From the NCBI RefSeq assembly GCF_026420845.1, contig NZ_JAOWCB010000003.1, positions 186,001 to 250,000 on the forward strand: a stretch of DNA of 64,000 bases. Reading direction: 5' to 3'. The first letter of the stretch is position 1. The number at the start of each line of letters is the position of its first letter. A model generated the notes under the pieces. It did not search any database and was not told the origin of the DNA. It saw only the letters and a program-made list of their open reading frames with translations. Below are positions 19,804 through 28,550 of this stretch, one piece after another. Made by a program: the position numbers and the translations under genes. Source of the DNA: Streptomyces sp. PR69. GTDB lineage: Bacteria > Actinomycetota > Actinomycetes > Streptomycetales > Streptomycetaceae.

Positions 19804-19860
19804 ATGCCAGCGCTCACTGTCACCCGCGTTCACCCGGGGTCCGATCGGACCCCGGCATGA
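19804..19860 (+). CDS. 18-residue leader ORF coupled to the ABC transporter
   Basis: ATG 19804 has a strong Shine-Dalgarno (GAAGGAGA, 19791-19798) and encodes MPALTVTRVHPGSDRTPA. Its TGA overlaps the transporter's ATG (GCATGA), giving classic translational coupling. The transporter ATG has no ribosome site of its own, because the bases immediately before it form a palindrome. I infer that the peptide's translation opens this hairpin and delivers ribosomes to the transporter. A role as a secreted peptide is possible but nothing in the sequence demands it. Confidence 0.7.
   Translation: MPALTVTRVHPGSDRTPA
19834..19855. promoter_or_regulatory. Perfect 22-bp palindrome abutting the ABC transporter start
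   Basis: Two 11-base arms, CCGGGGTCCGA and its exact complement, meet at 19844/19845 and end one base before ATG 19857. As DNA it could be an operator; as RNA it would form a hairpin hiding the transporter's start. It lies entirely inside the 18-codon leader ORF. Confidence 0.7.
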
Positions 19861-21896
19861 GGCGGAGGAAATCCGCCCGCGCCCATGAGGCGGGCCCACA
19901 GGAAGTGTCCGAGTCGGAGCGGCTGCTGTTCGGCGGGCCGCTCCGCTACGAAGGGGGCTGGAACCATCACGACGGCTCGTTCCTCGAACTGAGCCTGCGG
20001 GCGATGCTCGCCCGGATGCCCCGGCTGATCGCCGCCACGGTCCGGCTGGCCCACCGCGCCGACGCCCGCGCCCTGCGCTGGGTGGCGGGCGCCGAGCTGG
20101 GCGGCGGCCTCGCCAAGGCCGTGGGGCTGGTCGCGGTCAATCAGGCGCTGGCCGGACTGCTCGCCGGCGGAGCGACCGGTGAGCGGCTGACCGCCGCCGC
20201 CCCCGCGCTGTGCGCCGTCGCCGCGGCCGCCGCGGTCGGCGCGCTGTTCAAGTCCGCCTCCACCGCGGGGACGGGGCGGCTGGAACCCAAGGTGTTCCGC
20301 GTCGCCACCGAGAAGTATCTGGAACGGGTGGCGCGGGTCGAGCTGGCGGCGGTGGAGGACGAGGAGTTCCACAAGCTGCTGGACTCCGCCCAGTGGGGCG
20401 CGGAGTCGGCCCGCCGGATGATCAGGTTCTGTACGTCGGTGATGACGGCGGCCATCTCGCTGATCGCCGCCGCGGGAGTGCTGACCGTGCTCCACCCCGC
20501 GCTGCTGCCGCTGCTGGTCGCCATGACGCTGCCCAGTGCGTGGAGTTCGCTGACGATCGCCCGTCGCCGCTATGTCTCGTTCCACACCTGGGTGCAGCAC
20601 GCCCGGGCCGGTCAGCTGCTGGGCCGGCTGCTGATCGACACCCAGGCGGCCCCGGAGGTGCGGGTCCACAACATCGGCCCGTTCCTGCTGCGGCACTTCC
20701 GCACCATGGCCGAGACCGGGGAGCGGGAGCAGACCCGGCTGGCCCGGCTCGCTGCCCGCACGGGGCTGATCGCCTCCGGCTGGACCGGCCTCGCCGCCGC
20801 GGCCACCTATCTGACACTGGGGCTGCTGCTGTGGTCGGGCAGCATGGACCTGGCCGTCGCGGGCACGGCCGTGATCGCCGTCCGCACCGGCTCCGCCAGT
20901 CTTGAGGGGCTGGTCATCCAGCTCAATCTGCTCTACGAGGAGAGCCTGTTCGTCGCCGACCTCGACCGGCTCTGCCGGGAGGCCGACCGCCGGCTCATCC
21001 CCTCGGCGGGCCGGCCGCTGCCGGAGAAGGTGCGCGCGATCCGCTTCGAGAACGTCTCCTTCGCCTACCCCGGCGCGGCGGGCGGCGAGCCCGCCCTGAG
21101 CGGTGTGGACGTCACCATCCGCACGGGACGGATCGTCGCGCTCGTGGGCAACAACGGCAGCGGCAAGTCCACCCTGGCGAAACTGCTCTGCGGGCTGTAC
21201 GCGCCGGACTCCGGGCGGGTCCTGTGGGACGACGTCGACACGGCCGAGGCCGACCGCACCGCTCTGTTCGACCGGGTCGCCGTCGTCGCGCAGGACTTCT
21301 TCCGCTGGCCCTTCACCGCCCGGGTCAATGTGGCCATCGGCCGCCCGGACGCCCCCAGCGACGAGGCGCTCCTCGACGCCGCCGCCCGCTACGCCGGCGC
21401 GGACGAGACGGTCGCCGCGCTCCCCCTCGGCTGGGACACCCTGCTGGCCCGCGGCTACAAGGGCGGCCATCAGATCTCCGGCGGCCAGTGGCAACGGCTG
21501 GGCATCGCCCGCGCCCGCCACCGCGACGCACCCGTCCTGGTCGTGGACGAGCCGACCAGCGCGCTGGACGCGGAGGCCGAGCAGCGCGTCTTCGACCAGA
21601 TCCGCGATCTCGCGGCCGAGGGCCAGACGGTCGTCCTCATCACCCACCGTCTGCACAGCGTCCGGCACGCCGACGACATCTATGTGCTGGAACGCGGCCG
21701 GGTCATCGAGCACGGCACCTTCGAGGAGCTGATGCGGCCTCATGGGCCGGGCACATTCCGCGGGATGTATCTGACGCAGTCCCGGCAGTACGGGCAGAGC
21801 GGGCAGTACGGCCAGTGCGGGCAGTGCGGGCACGAGGAGAAGGCGGCGGTGCCGGCGCAGCAGAACGGGCGGGGGGAGGCGGGGGGCGGGGTGTGA
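19857..21896 (+). CDS. ABC exporter, fused membrane and ATPase domains
   Basis: A 679-residue half-transporter. Residues to about 360 form a type-IV exporter membrane domain. Residues about 380-620 form the nucleotide-binding domain, with Walker A GNNGSGKST, signature ISGGQWQRLGIARA, Walker B VLVVDEPTSALD and the switch His in LITHRLHS. It probably works as a homodimer exporting a peptide, lipid or small molecule; the substrate is unknown. It is translated by coupling to the 18-codon leader. The C-terminal tail after position 21775 is unusual: repeated QYGQ, SGQYG, QCGQCG units with two Cys, then a Gly-rich end. No biosynthetic partner is adjacent. Confidence 0.9.
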   Translation: MRRRKSARAHEAGPQEVSESERLLFGGPLRYEGGWNHHDGSFLELSLRAMLARMPRLIAATVRLAHRADARALRWVAGAELGGGLAKAVGLVAVNQALAGLLAGGATGERLTAAAPALCAVAAAAAVGALFKSASTAGTGRLEPKVFRVATEKYLERVARVELAAVEDEEFHKLLDSAQWGAESARRMIRFCTSVMTAAISLIAAAGVLTVLHPALLPLLVAMTLPSAWSSLTIARRRYVSFHTWVQHARAGQLLGRLLIDTQAAPEVRVHNIGPFLLRHFRTMAETGEREQTRLARLAARTGLIASGWTGLAAAATYLTLGLLLWSGSMDLAVAGTAVIAVRTGSASLEGLVIQLNLLYEESLFVADLDRLCREADRRLIPSAGRPLPEKVRAIRFENVSFAYPGAAGGEPALSGVDVTIRTGRIVALVGNNGSGKSTLAKLLCGLYAPDSGRVLWDDVDTAEADRTALFDRVAVVAQDFFRWPFTARVNVAIGRPDAPSDEALLDAAARYAGADETVAALPLGWDTLLARGYKGGHQISGGQWQRLGIARARHRDAPVLVVDEPTSALDAEAEQRVFDQIRDLAAEGQTVVLITHRLHSVRHADDIYVLERGRVIEHGTFEELMRPHGPGTFRGMYLTQSRQYGQSGQYGQCGQCGHEEKAAVPAQQNGRGEAGGGV

Positions 21897-21963
21897 CCCG
21901 GCAGCTCGGATGAAGGCCGCTCCGGCGCTCAGCGGGCTCCGGACCTGAAGCAGCGCCCGGACC

Positions 21964-22752
21964 TCAGGCGCCCGTGTCGCTCTTGATGATGCCGGCCACC
22001 GCTCCGTGCGGATCGAGGAACATCGCCATCCGGCCGACGCCGGGCGCGTCCATCGGCGGGAAGAGGGTGGTCGCGCCCCGCTCGACGGCCTTGGCGTACA
22101 CGGCGTCGCAGTCGGCCACCTCGAAGTAGGGGTGCCACTCGGGGCGGGAGCCCGCGTCCAGATTCTCCTGGGCGAGCTGCATGATGCCGCTGTGCGAGGC
22201 GTCCTGGCCGCCGCCGGGCGGGGAGGCGAGGGTGTAGCCCGTGTCGCCGAAGTCCATGTCCTGGAAGTCCCAGGAGAAGACGGAGCGGTAGAAGTCCTTG
22301 GCGGCGGGGGCGTCCGTGGTGTAGAGCTCCAGCCAGCACAGGGTGTTCACATCGCTGACCGCCTCCAGGCCCGCGGTGTCGCGCGGCTGCCAGACGGCGA
22401 ACTCCGCGCCGGCCGGGTCCGTGTACGCGGCCATGCGGCCGGCCGTGAAGACATCGACGGGCGGCACCCGGACCCGGCCGCCGGCCTGCTCGACCGCCTT
22501 GGTCGTGGCTTCGGCGTCGGCGGTCTGGTAGTACGGCGTCCAGGCGGAGCCCGCGCCCTGCTCGGTGAGCGGGCCGATGGCCGCGACGGTCTTCCCGTCG
22601 AGCTTGAAGAAGCCGTACCCTCCGGCCTCCGGGCCCGCGGACTCGAACTCCCAGCCGAACAGGTCCCGGTAGAAGCCCGCGGCGGCCTCGACGTCGGGCG
22701 TGCCGAGGTCGATCCAATTGGGCGCGCTCGCGACGAAGGAAGTCGTCAGCAT
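21964..22752 (-). CDS. VOC-family protein with two glyoxalase/bleomycin-resistance folds
   Basis: A 262-residue protein made of two vicinal-oxygen-chelate repeats. The first starts APNWIDLGTPDVEAAAGFYRDLFGWEFE. The second starts VNTLCWLELYTTDAPAAKDFYRSVFSWDFQ and ends GRMAMFLDPHGAVAGIIKSD. Such proteins are common in Streptomyces (similar to the hydroxylase CFP32 group) and their substrates are mostly unknown. I chose ATG 22752 because GGAAGGCAGG lies just upstream; an in-frame ATG further upstream is poorly supported. A CCCCCG/CGGGGG hairpin (22775-22790) sits in the 5' leader. Confidence 0.85.
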   Translation of the reverse strand: MLTTSFVASAPNWIDLGTPDVEAAAGFYRDLFGWEFESAGPEAGGYGFFKLDGKTVAAIGPLTEQGAGSAWTPYYQTADAEATTKAVEQAGGRVRVPPVDVFTAGRMAAYTDPAGAEFAVWQPRDTAGLEAVSDVNTLCWLELYTTDAPAAKDFYRSVFSWDFQDMDFGDTGYTLASPPGGGQDASHSGIMQLAQENLDAGSRPEWHPYFEVADCDAVYAKAVERGATTLFPPMDAPGVGRMAMFLDPHGAVAGIIKSDTGA

Positions 22753-23004
22753 CGCAAACCTGCCTTCCTCGCCTCCCCCGCACACGGGGGTGACGACGTG
22801 GTTGATCGGTCGTGTTCAGCATGGCACCCGCCACTGACAACGGCCGGTCCGAACCCGCCGCCCCTCCCCCGGACAGACCCCTCCCCCCGCGCCGACCCTT
22901 CCACCCCTGAGCCGTGACAAGGGTTTTCCCCGTATCGGCTTCATCAGGGGTTTCCCTACTGTCTCCCGCACCGGCGGTTCCCCTTGCTGACTCCTGACTG
23001 TCAG

Positions 23005-23019
23005 GTGCATGTAATGCAC
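23005..23019. promoter_or_regulatory. Palindrome upstream of the secreted protease
   Basis: GTGCAT-GTA-ATGCAC is a perfect inverted repeat in the 454-nt gap between the divergent VOC and protease genes, 188 nt before the protease start. It may be an operator. The rest of the gap is C-rich and holds no recognisable gene. Confidence 0.45.
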
Positions 23020-23206
23020 GGGTTTCCGGCCGGTGACGGCTCCGTACGGGGGGCCGTCGCGCCGGCGGCGGCGCACGGGCGTACCCGGCCCCAGGGGACT
23101 GCGGACTGCGACCCCCACGAAGCACCGCAGTCCCCGCGCCGCCCGCTCGCGCTCCGCACCGTCAGCTGCTCCGGGAGTCGCCGGAGCCGCCCTGAAAGGG
23201 ATCACC

Positions 23207-25054
23207 TTGAACGGTTCCAGGCGGAGACTCATATCCGTCGTGGCCGCCAGCGCCACGATCCTCGGCGTGACCGCCACCTCATCCGCAGCACTCGCCGCAC
23301 AGGCGGGCCCCTCCGACCGCCCCATCGCCCCCGCCGCCCAGTCCATGGCCCAGGACACGCCGGCGAGCGCGCCCGTGGAGAAGGTCATCGTGACCTACAA
23401 GTCACGCACGGCCGAGGCCACCTCGAACTCCGCGGCGAAGGGCGACGCCGCCGAGAAGGGCAGGAAGACCGGCGAGAAGCTGTCCTTTGAACGCCGGCTT
23501 GCCGGCGGCGCCGCGCTGGTCGACCTCGGCGGCGGCACCGACGCCAAGGACGTCACGGAGGTCATGGAGGCCTTCCGCGACGACCCGGCCGTCGCGTCCG
23601 TCGAGCCCGACATCCGCGCCTTCCCCATGGCCGTGACCCCGAACGACACGGACTACGCCAAGCAGTGGGACTTCTTCGAGCCCACCGGCGGCATGAACGT
23701 GCCCGGCGCGTGGGACACCACCACGGGCAGCGGCGTCACCGTCGCCGTCATCGACACCGGCTATGCCGCGCACAGCGATCTGAGCGCGAACACCGTGTCC
23801 GGCTATGACTTCATCAGCGACTCCGCCGACGCCCGCGACGGCAACGGCCGGGACAGCGACCCGACGGACGAGGGCGACTGGAACGCCACCGACAACGAGT
23901 GCTACCTCGGCTCCCGGGCGAGCGACTCGTCCTGGCACGGCACGCATGTCGCGGGCACCGTCGCCGCGACCGCGAACAACGACAAGGGCGTGGCCGGCGT
24001 CGCCTACGGGGCGAAGGTCCAGCATGTGCGGGTGCTCGGCAAGTGCGGCGGCTCCTCCTCGGACATCGCCGACGCCATCACCTGGGCGTCGGGCGGCTCC
24101 GTGCCGGGCGTCCCGGCCAACCCCAACCCGTCCCAGGTGCTCAACCTGAGCCTCGGCGGCGCCAGCTCGACCTGCCCGAGCGTCTACCGCAACGCCATCA
24201 ACGGCGCGGTCTCGCGCGGTGCGACGGTCGTCGTCGCGGCCGGCAACAGCAACGCCGACGTCTCCGGCTTCACGCCCGCCAACTGCGAGAACGTCATCAA
24301 TGTGGCGGCCACCAGCCGTGAGGGCAACCGTGCCTTCTACTCGAACTACGGCAGCGGCATCGACATCTCCGCCCCGGGCGGCGAGACCCGGCGCGCCACC
24401 GACACCCCGGGCACCGTCACCACCCCCGAGAACGGCATCCTCTCCACGCTGAACTCCGGCGCGACCACCCAGTCCGCGGAGAACTACGAGCCGTACATGG
24501 GCACCTCGATGGCCGCCCCGCACATCGCCGGCCTCGCCGCGCTGCTGAAGTCGGCCGACTCCTCACTGACCCCGTCCGCGATCGAGACCGCCCTCAAGGA
24601 CAACGCCCGCCCGGTGCCCGGCACCTGCTCCGGCGGCTGCGGCGCGGGCATCGCCGACGCCGCGAAGACCGTCGCCGCGGTCACCGGCGGGGAGACCGGC
24701 GGCGGTGAGGGCGGCACCTTCACCAACACCTCGGACGTCGCCATCTCGGACCACTCCACCTCGGAGTCTTCGATCTCGGTGAGCGGTGTGACCGGCAACG
24801 CGCCGTCCGACCTGAAGGTCGGGGTGGACATCGTGCACACGTACCGCGGCGACCTGGTCATCGACCTGATCGCACCGGACGGCAGCGCGTACCGGCTGAA
24901 GAACTCCAGCGGCGGCGACTCGGCCGACGACGTGCACGCCACGTACACGGTCGACGCCTCTTCGGAGCTCGCGGCCGGCGTCTGGAAGCTGCGGGTCCGC
25001 GATGTGTACCGGGGTGACACCGGCTACATCGACTCCTGGAGCCTCACCTTCTGA
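23207..25054 (+). CDS. Secreted subtilisin-like serine protease with C-terminal P domain
   Basis: A 615-residue S8 peptidase. TTG 23207, behind GAAAGGGATCACC, gives a classical signal peptide (MNGSRRRLISVVAASATILG then SSAALAAQA). An I9-type propeptide follows (VEKVIVTYKS... VASVEPDIRAFPM). The catalytic triad is Asp in VAVIDTG (about 182), His in GTHVAGT (about 246) and Ser in GTSMAAPHIAGLAALL (about 434), with the oxyanion Asn in VVVAAGNSN. A proprotein-convertase P domain occupies the C-terminus (GDLVIDLIAPDGSAYRLKN, VRDVYRGDTGYIDSWSLTF). It acts outside the cell, presumably in protein scavenging or processing. A longer in-frame 5' extension exists but would bury the signal peptide. Confidence 0.93.
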   Translation: MNGSRRRLISVVAASATILGVTATSSAALAAQAGPSDRPIAPAAQSMAQDTPASAPVEKVIVTYKSRTAEATSNSAAKGDAAEKGRKTGEKLSFERRLAGGAALVDLGGGTDAKDVTEVMEAFRDDPAVASVEPDIRAFPMAVTPNDTDYAKQWDFFEPTGGMNVPGAWDTTTGSGVTVAVIDTGYAAHSDLSANTVSGYDFISDSADARDGNGRDSDPTDEGDWNATDNECYLGSRASDSSWHGTHVAGTVAATANNDKGVAGVAYGAKVQHVRVLGKCGGSSSDIADAITWASGGSVPGVPANPNPSQVLNLSLGGASSTCPSVYRNAINGAVSRGATVVVAAGNSNADVSGFTPANCENVINVAATSREGNRAFYSNYGSGIDISAPGGETRRATDTPGTVTTPENGILSTLNSGATTQSAENYEPYMGTSMAAPHIAGLAALLKSADSSLTPSAIETALKDNARPVPGTCSGGCGAGIADAAKTVAAVTGGETGGGEGGTFTNTSDVAISDHSTSESSISVSGVTGNAPSDLKVGVDIVHTYRGDLVIDLIAPDGSAYRLKNSSGGDSADDVHATYTVDASSELAAGVWKLRVRDVYRGDTGYIDSWSLTF

Positions 25055-25146
25055 CCCACCGGGAAAACCGATAACTGTGCTGGTCAGGGGCGTGTCTACG
25101 GCAGTTCGCCGCGGGCGCGCCCCGTCCGGCTGCCCCGGCCGGGAAA

Positions 25147-25177
25147 GCCCCTTGAGTCCACATGGCGGACAAGGGGC
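25147..25177. terminator. Hairpin after the protease gene
   Basis: GCCCCTT and GTCC pair with GGAC and AAGGGGC around a 7-nt loop, with a 2-nt bulge (GA) in the left arm. It lies 93 nt after the protease stop. There is no T-run, which is common for Streptomyces terminators. Confidence 0.55.
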
Positions 25178-25238
25178 CTGGATTCCGCTGGCCGAGTTCG
25201 TATCCTCTGCACAACGCGCGGGGGCAGGGGGTCCGCGC

Positions 25239-28200
25239 ATGCCGGAGGGGGTGGGCCAGGTGAAGCCGACACCGGAGCGCGCCACGCCCGTCGGACGGGC
25301 CGACCTCCTCGACCGCCTGGCAGGTGTGCTGTACAGCCGGGGGCGCGCCCTGCTCACCGGGGCCGCCGGCGTCGGCAAGACCGAGGTCGCCCAGGCCGCC
25401 GCGGCGCGTGCCGGGGCGCTGGGTGAGACCGTGCTGTGGCTCGCCCCGCAGCCCGCGGACCGCTGTATACCCGGCGCGGCCGCCGCCGCGCTCGTCGCCT
25501 CCGTGCCCGCCTTCGCGCTGGACGGGCTTCCGGAGCCGCAGCGGACCGCGGTCGCGGTGCTCTGCCGGGAGGCCGAGGCCCCCGACGCGGGCTGGGACCC
25601 CATCGCGCTTCGGCTGGGCGTCGCGCGCATCCTGCGCACCCTCGCCGCTCACGGTCCCGTGCTGCTCGTCATCGACGACGTGCAGCTCATCGACGCGGAC
25701 AGCGCGGACCTGCTGCGCTTCGCACTCCATCTCGCCCCGCCCGAACTGCGGGTGCTCGCGGCCGAGACCCCCGCGCCGTACGCCCCGGATCCGCCCGCCG
25801 GCGGGGAACGGCTGAGGCCGCTGGAGAGGTACGGCCCCGAGGGCGCGCCACGCCGGGACGCCATGCCGGACGACGGCGCCGGGCCGTCGCCGAGCCCGCG
25901 CCGTCCGGAGGGCCCCGGGGGCCGTGCCGCGGCAGAGAGCCTCCCCAGTGCGCCCGACGGCAGCGGCCGCGGCCCGGACGCAGGTCCGCCCCGGCTCGGC
26001 ACGCCGGACGGGTGCCGCACGCCGGACGGGCCGGAGGCCCCCGAGGGCGGCGCACCCGGTCCGGGAGGGGACTCAGACCGCGCCTTCGCGGCGTACGGCG
26101 CTTTCTCATCTGCGGGATCGGAGCCTCACACGGCGTCGACGGCCGCGGACTCCGCGGGACTCCCCCTGTGGGTGCCGTCCGAGGCCGATGTGCTGCTGGT
26201 GCCGCCGCTGCACGCCGACGAGATCGCCGAACTCCTCGTCCACCACCGGCTGCCCTCCCGGATGGCGGGCCGCATCCACCGCGCCAGCGGCGGCAATCCA
26301 CGGCTCGCGCTCGCCGTGGGCCGGTCCCTCGCGGACGCCACGACGCCGGTGCACCACGCGGAGGCGCTGCCGCTGTCCGGGCGCGCCCGGGATCTGGCGC
26401 GCCGGATGCTGGCGGCCGCCTGTCCCGCCGTACGGGCCTCGCTGCTGCTCGCAGCGCTTGCGCTGCGGCCGACCGCGTCGCTGATCCGGCGGGCCGGACG
26501 CCCGGACGCCGAGGCGGAGCTGGCCGCCGCGGAGCGGGCTGGTCTGGTCACCCTGGCGGAGGACGGGACGGTGGCGTTCACCGCCGGTCTGCTGCCCTCG
26601 ACGCTCGTCCACGACACCAGCTGGACGGTGCGCAGCGAGGGCCACGCCGCGCTGGCCACCGTGGCGGACGACCCGGTGGAGGCCGTACGGCACCGGGCGC
26701 TGGCCGCCGACGCCCCCGACGAGCAGCTCGCCGCCGAGGTCGCCGAGGCAGCGCGGACCGCGCGGAGACTCGGCAACAGCACGCTCGCCGCCGAACTGGC
26801 CCTCCTCGCGGCCGAGTCGACGCCGGGCATCCCGGCCGACCGGCGGCTGACCCGGCTGGCAGACGCCGCGCAGGAGGCCGCACGCGCCGCACGCGCCGAC
26901 CTGGCGCTGCGCGCGGCGGGCGATCTGCTGGCCCGCGACGCCGAGCCCGCCGACCGGGTGCGCGCCCGGCTCGCCGTGCTGGACACGGCCGGGCAGGGGC
27001 TGACCGATCTCGACGAGCTGTATGTGCATGCGATGGAGGACTCCGAGGGCGATCCCGGGCTGCGTGCGGCGGTGCTGCTGCGGCTCGCGATCAAATACGT
27101 GCTCGCCGACGGGGATCCGGTGCGTTCGCGGACCGCCGCCGTGGAGTCCGCCCGGCTCGCGTCCTCGGCGGGCGACCGGCACACCGCGGCGCAGGCGCTG
27201 ACGCAGCAGGCCAGGATGGACCGGGTGCTGGGCGCGCCGGAGGCCGAGGCGACGCTCACCGAGGCGTGTGCGCTGGAGATGACGGACCGGCCGCTCGGCA
27301 TCCGCAACACCGCGCAGATACTGACGATCCGCCATGCCCTTTTCGACGACCGGCTGCACGAGGCCCGCGACCGGCTGCACGCGCTGCTGCCGCTGGTGGA
27401 GCGGCGCGGCCCGGTCGAGGACTCCATCGAGCTGTTCCGCACGCTGGCCGAGGTGGAGTCGCGGCGCGGCCAGTGCGCGGCGGCGCTGTCCCACGCCGGC
27501 CGGTCGCTGGCGCTGACGCTGGAGGCCGGTCTGTCACCGGGGCCCGCGTGGTTCGCGCTGGCGGTGGCCGAGACCGCGGGCGGCAGCTTCGCGCGCGCCG
27601 CGAGCTACGCCCGGCGCAGCGCCCAGGCGTCGGAGGAGGAGGGCGACCATGTCTTCCTCTCCCGCAGTCTGTACGCCCTGGGCCGGGTGCAGTTGGCGAC
27701 GGGGGATGTGACGGGCGCGCTGGAGACGCTGCGCCGGGTGCAGGAGCAAGAGAACGCCCAGGGCACCGTCGACCCGTCGATGCTGCGCTGGCACGAGGAG
27801 CTGGCGGAGGCGCTGCTGGCGGCTGACGCGCTGCAGGAGGCCCAGGAGCTGCTCGCGGACGCGGGGCCGGTGGCCGAGCGGCTGGGCCGTACGACGGTGC
27901 TGCTCGGCTTCGACCGGGTGTACGCACTGTGCCTGGCGGCGGGCGGCAAACCTCAGGAGGCGGCCGGGCTGCTGGCACAGACGGCGGAGAAGTTCGCCGC
28001 GCACGGTCTGCCGCTGGAGCAGGGGCGCTGTCTGATTGCGCTGGCGCGGGTGGAGCGCCGTCGCCGGCGGCGGTCGGCGGCGCAGCACGCGCTGCACGCG
28101 GCCGCCTCGGTGTTCGAGCGGGCGGGGGCGGCGCCGTGGCTGGAGCTGGCCGTGGAGGGTCCGGCGCGTCCTTCGCGCGCGGGCCGCGCCGAGGCCGCGA

Positions 28201-28433
28201 CGCCCGCGGACGGCGGTGCGCTGTCACTGCTGACGGAGGCCGAGCTGCGGCTGGCACAGCTGGTGGGCCAGGGGGCGAGCAACCAGGAGGCGGCGGCGCG
28301 GCTGTATCTGAGCGTGAAGACGGTGGAGGCGCGGCTCACCCGGATCTACCAGAAGCTGGATGTGCGGTCGCGGGCGCAGCTGGCGACCGCGCTGAGTGCC
28401 CGGCCGGGCCAACGCCCGGTGGCCGTTCACTGA
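25239..28433 (+). CDS. LAL-type LuxR-family ATPase transcriptional regulator
   Basis: A roughly 1064-residue large ATP-binding LuxR regulator. An N-terminal AAA-like domain has Walker A TGAAGVGKTE and Walker B VLLVIDDVQL. TPR-like helical repeats fill the middle. A C-terminal LuxR helix-turn-helix covers LTEAELRLAQLVGQGASNQEAAARLYLSVKTVEARLTRIYQKLDVRSRAQL. An insertion of about 120 residues, rich in Pro, Gly, Ala and Arg (about 25780-26170), splits the ATPase domain just after Walker B. I give ATG 25239 as start; GTG 25260 has the better ribosome site (GGAGG) and may be the true one. Its targets are unknown; the protease upstream and the phospholipase downstream are candidates. Confidence 0.88.
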   Translation: MPEGVGQVKPTPERATPVGRADLLDRLAGVLYSRGRALLTGAAGVGKTEVAQAAAARAGALGETVLWLAPQPADRCIPGAAAAALVASVPAFALDGLPEPQRTAVAVLCREAEAPDAGWDPIALRLGVARILRTLAAHGPVLLVIDDVQLIDADSADLLRFALHLAPPELRVLAAETPAPYAPDPPAGGERLRPLERYGPEGAPRRDAMPDDGAGPSPSPRRPEGPGGRAAAESLPSAPDGSGRGPDAGPPRLGTPDGCRTPDGPEAPEGGAPGPGGDSDRAFAAYGAFSSAGSEPHTASTAADSAGLPLWVPSEADVLLVPPLHADEIAELLVHHRLPSRMAGRIHRASGGNPRLALAVGRSLADATTPVHHAEALPLSGRARDLARRMLAAACPAVRASLLLAALALRPTASLIRRAGRPDAEAELAAAERAGLVTLAEDGTVAFTAGLLPSTLVHDTSWTVRSEGHAALATVADDPVEAVRHRALAADAPDEQLAAEVAEAARTARRLGNSTLAAELALLAAESTPGIPADRRLTRLADAAQEAARAARADLALRAAGDLLARDAEPADRVRARLAVLDTAGQGLTDLDELYVHAMEDSEGDPGLRAAVLLRLAIKYVLADGDPVRSRTAAVESARLASSAGDRHTAAQALTQQARMDRVLGAPEAEATLTEACALEMTDRPLGIRNTAQILTIRHALFDDRLHEARDRLHALLPLVERRGPVEDSIELFRTLAEVESRRGQCAAALSHAGRSLALTLEAGLSPGPAWFALAVAETAGGSFARAASYARRSAQASEEEGDHVFLSRSLYALGRVQLATGDVTGALETLRRVQEQENAQGTVDPSMLRWHEELAEALLAADALQEAQELLADAGPVAERLGRTTVLLGFDRVYALCLAAGGKPQEAAGLLAQTAEKFAAHGLPLEQGRCLIALARVERRRRRRSAAQHALHAAASVFERAGAAPWLELAVEGPARPSRAGRAEAATPADGGALSLLTEAELRLAQLVGQGASNQEAAARLYLSVKTVEARLTRIYQKLDVRSRAQLATALSARPGQRPVAVH

Positions 28434-28550
28434 ACACTCCCCCATCGCCGTTGACCTCTCCCCCGCACCCCACCAGGCTGTCCCCGCCATGCGTCATTGG
28501 TCCGCGCCAAGACCTTTGACGTGCTGTCTTCTTCATGGAGGGGTCAACCG

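Noticed and set aside
23033..23206. Longer protease N-terminus
   Set aside because: It would put 58 Arg-rich residues before a clear signal peptide; TTG 23207 has a ribosome site and opens on the signal sequence.
25002..25238. Earlier start of the LAL regulator inside the protease gene
   Set aside because: The extra residues are low-complexity, overlap the protease P domain, and no ribosome site precedes ATG 25002.
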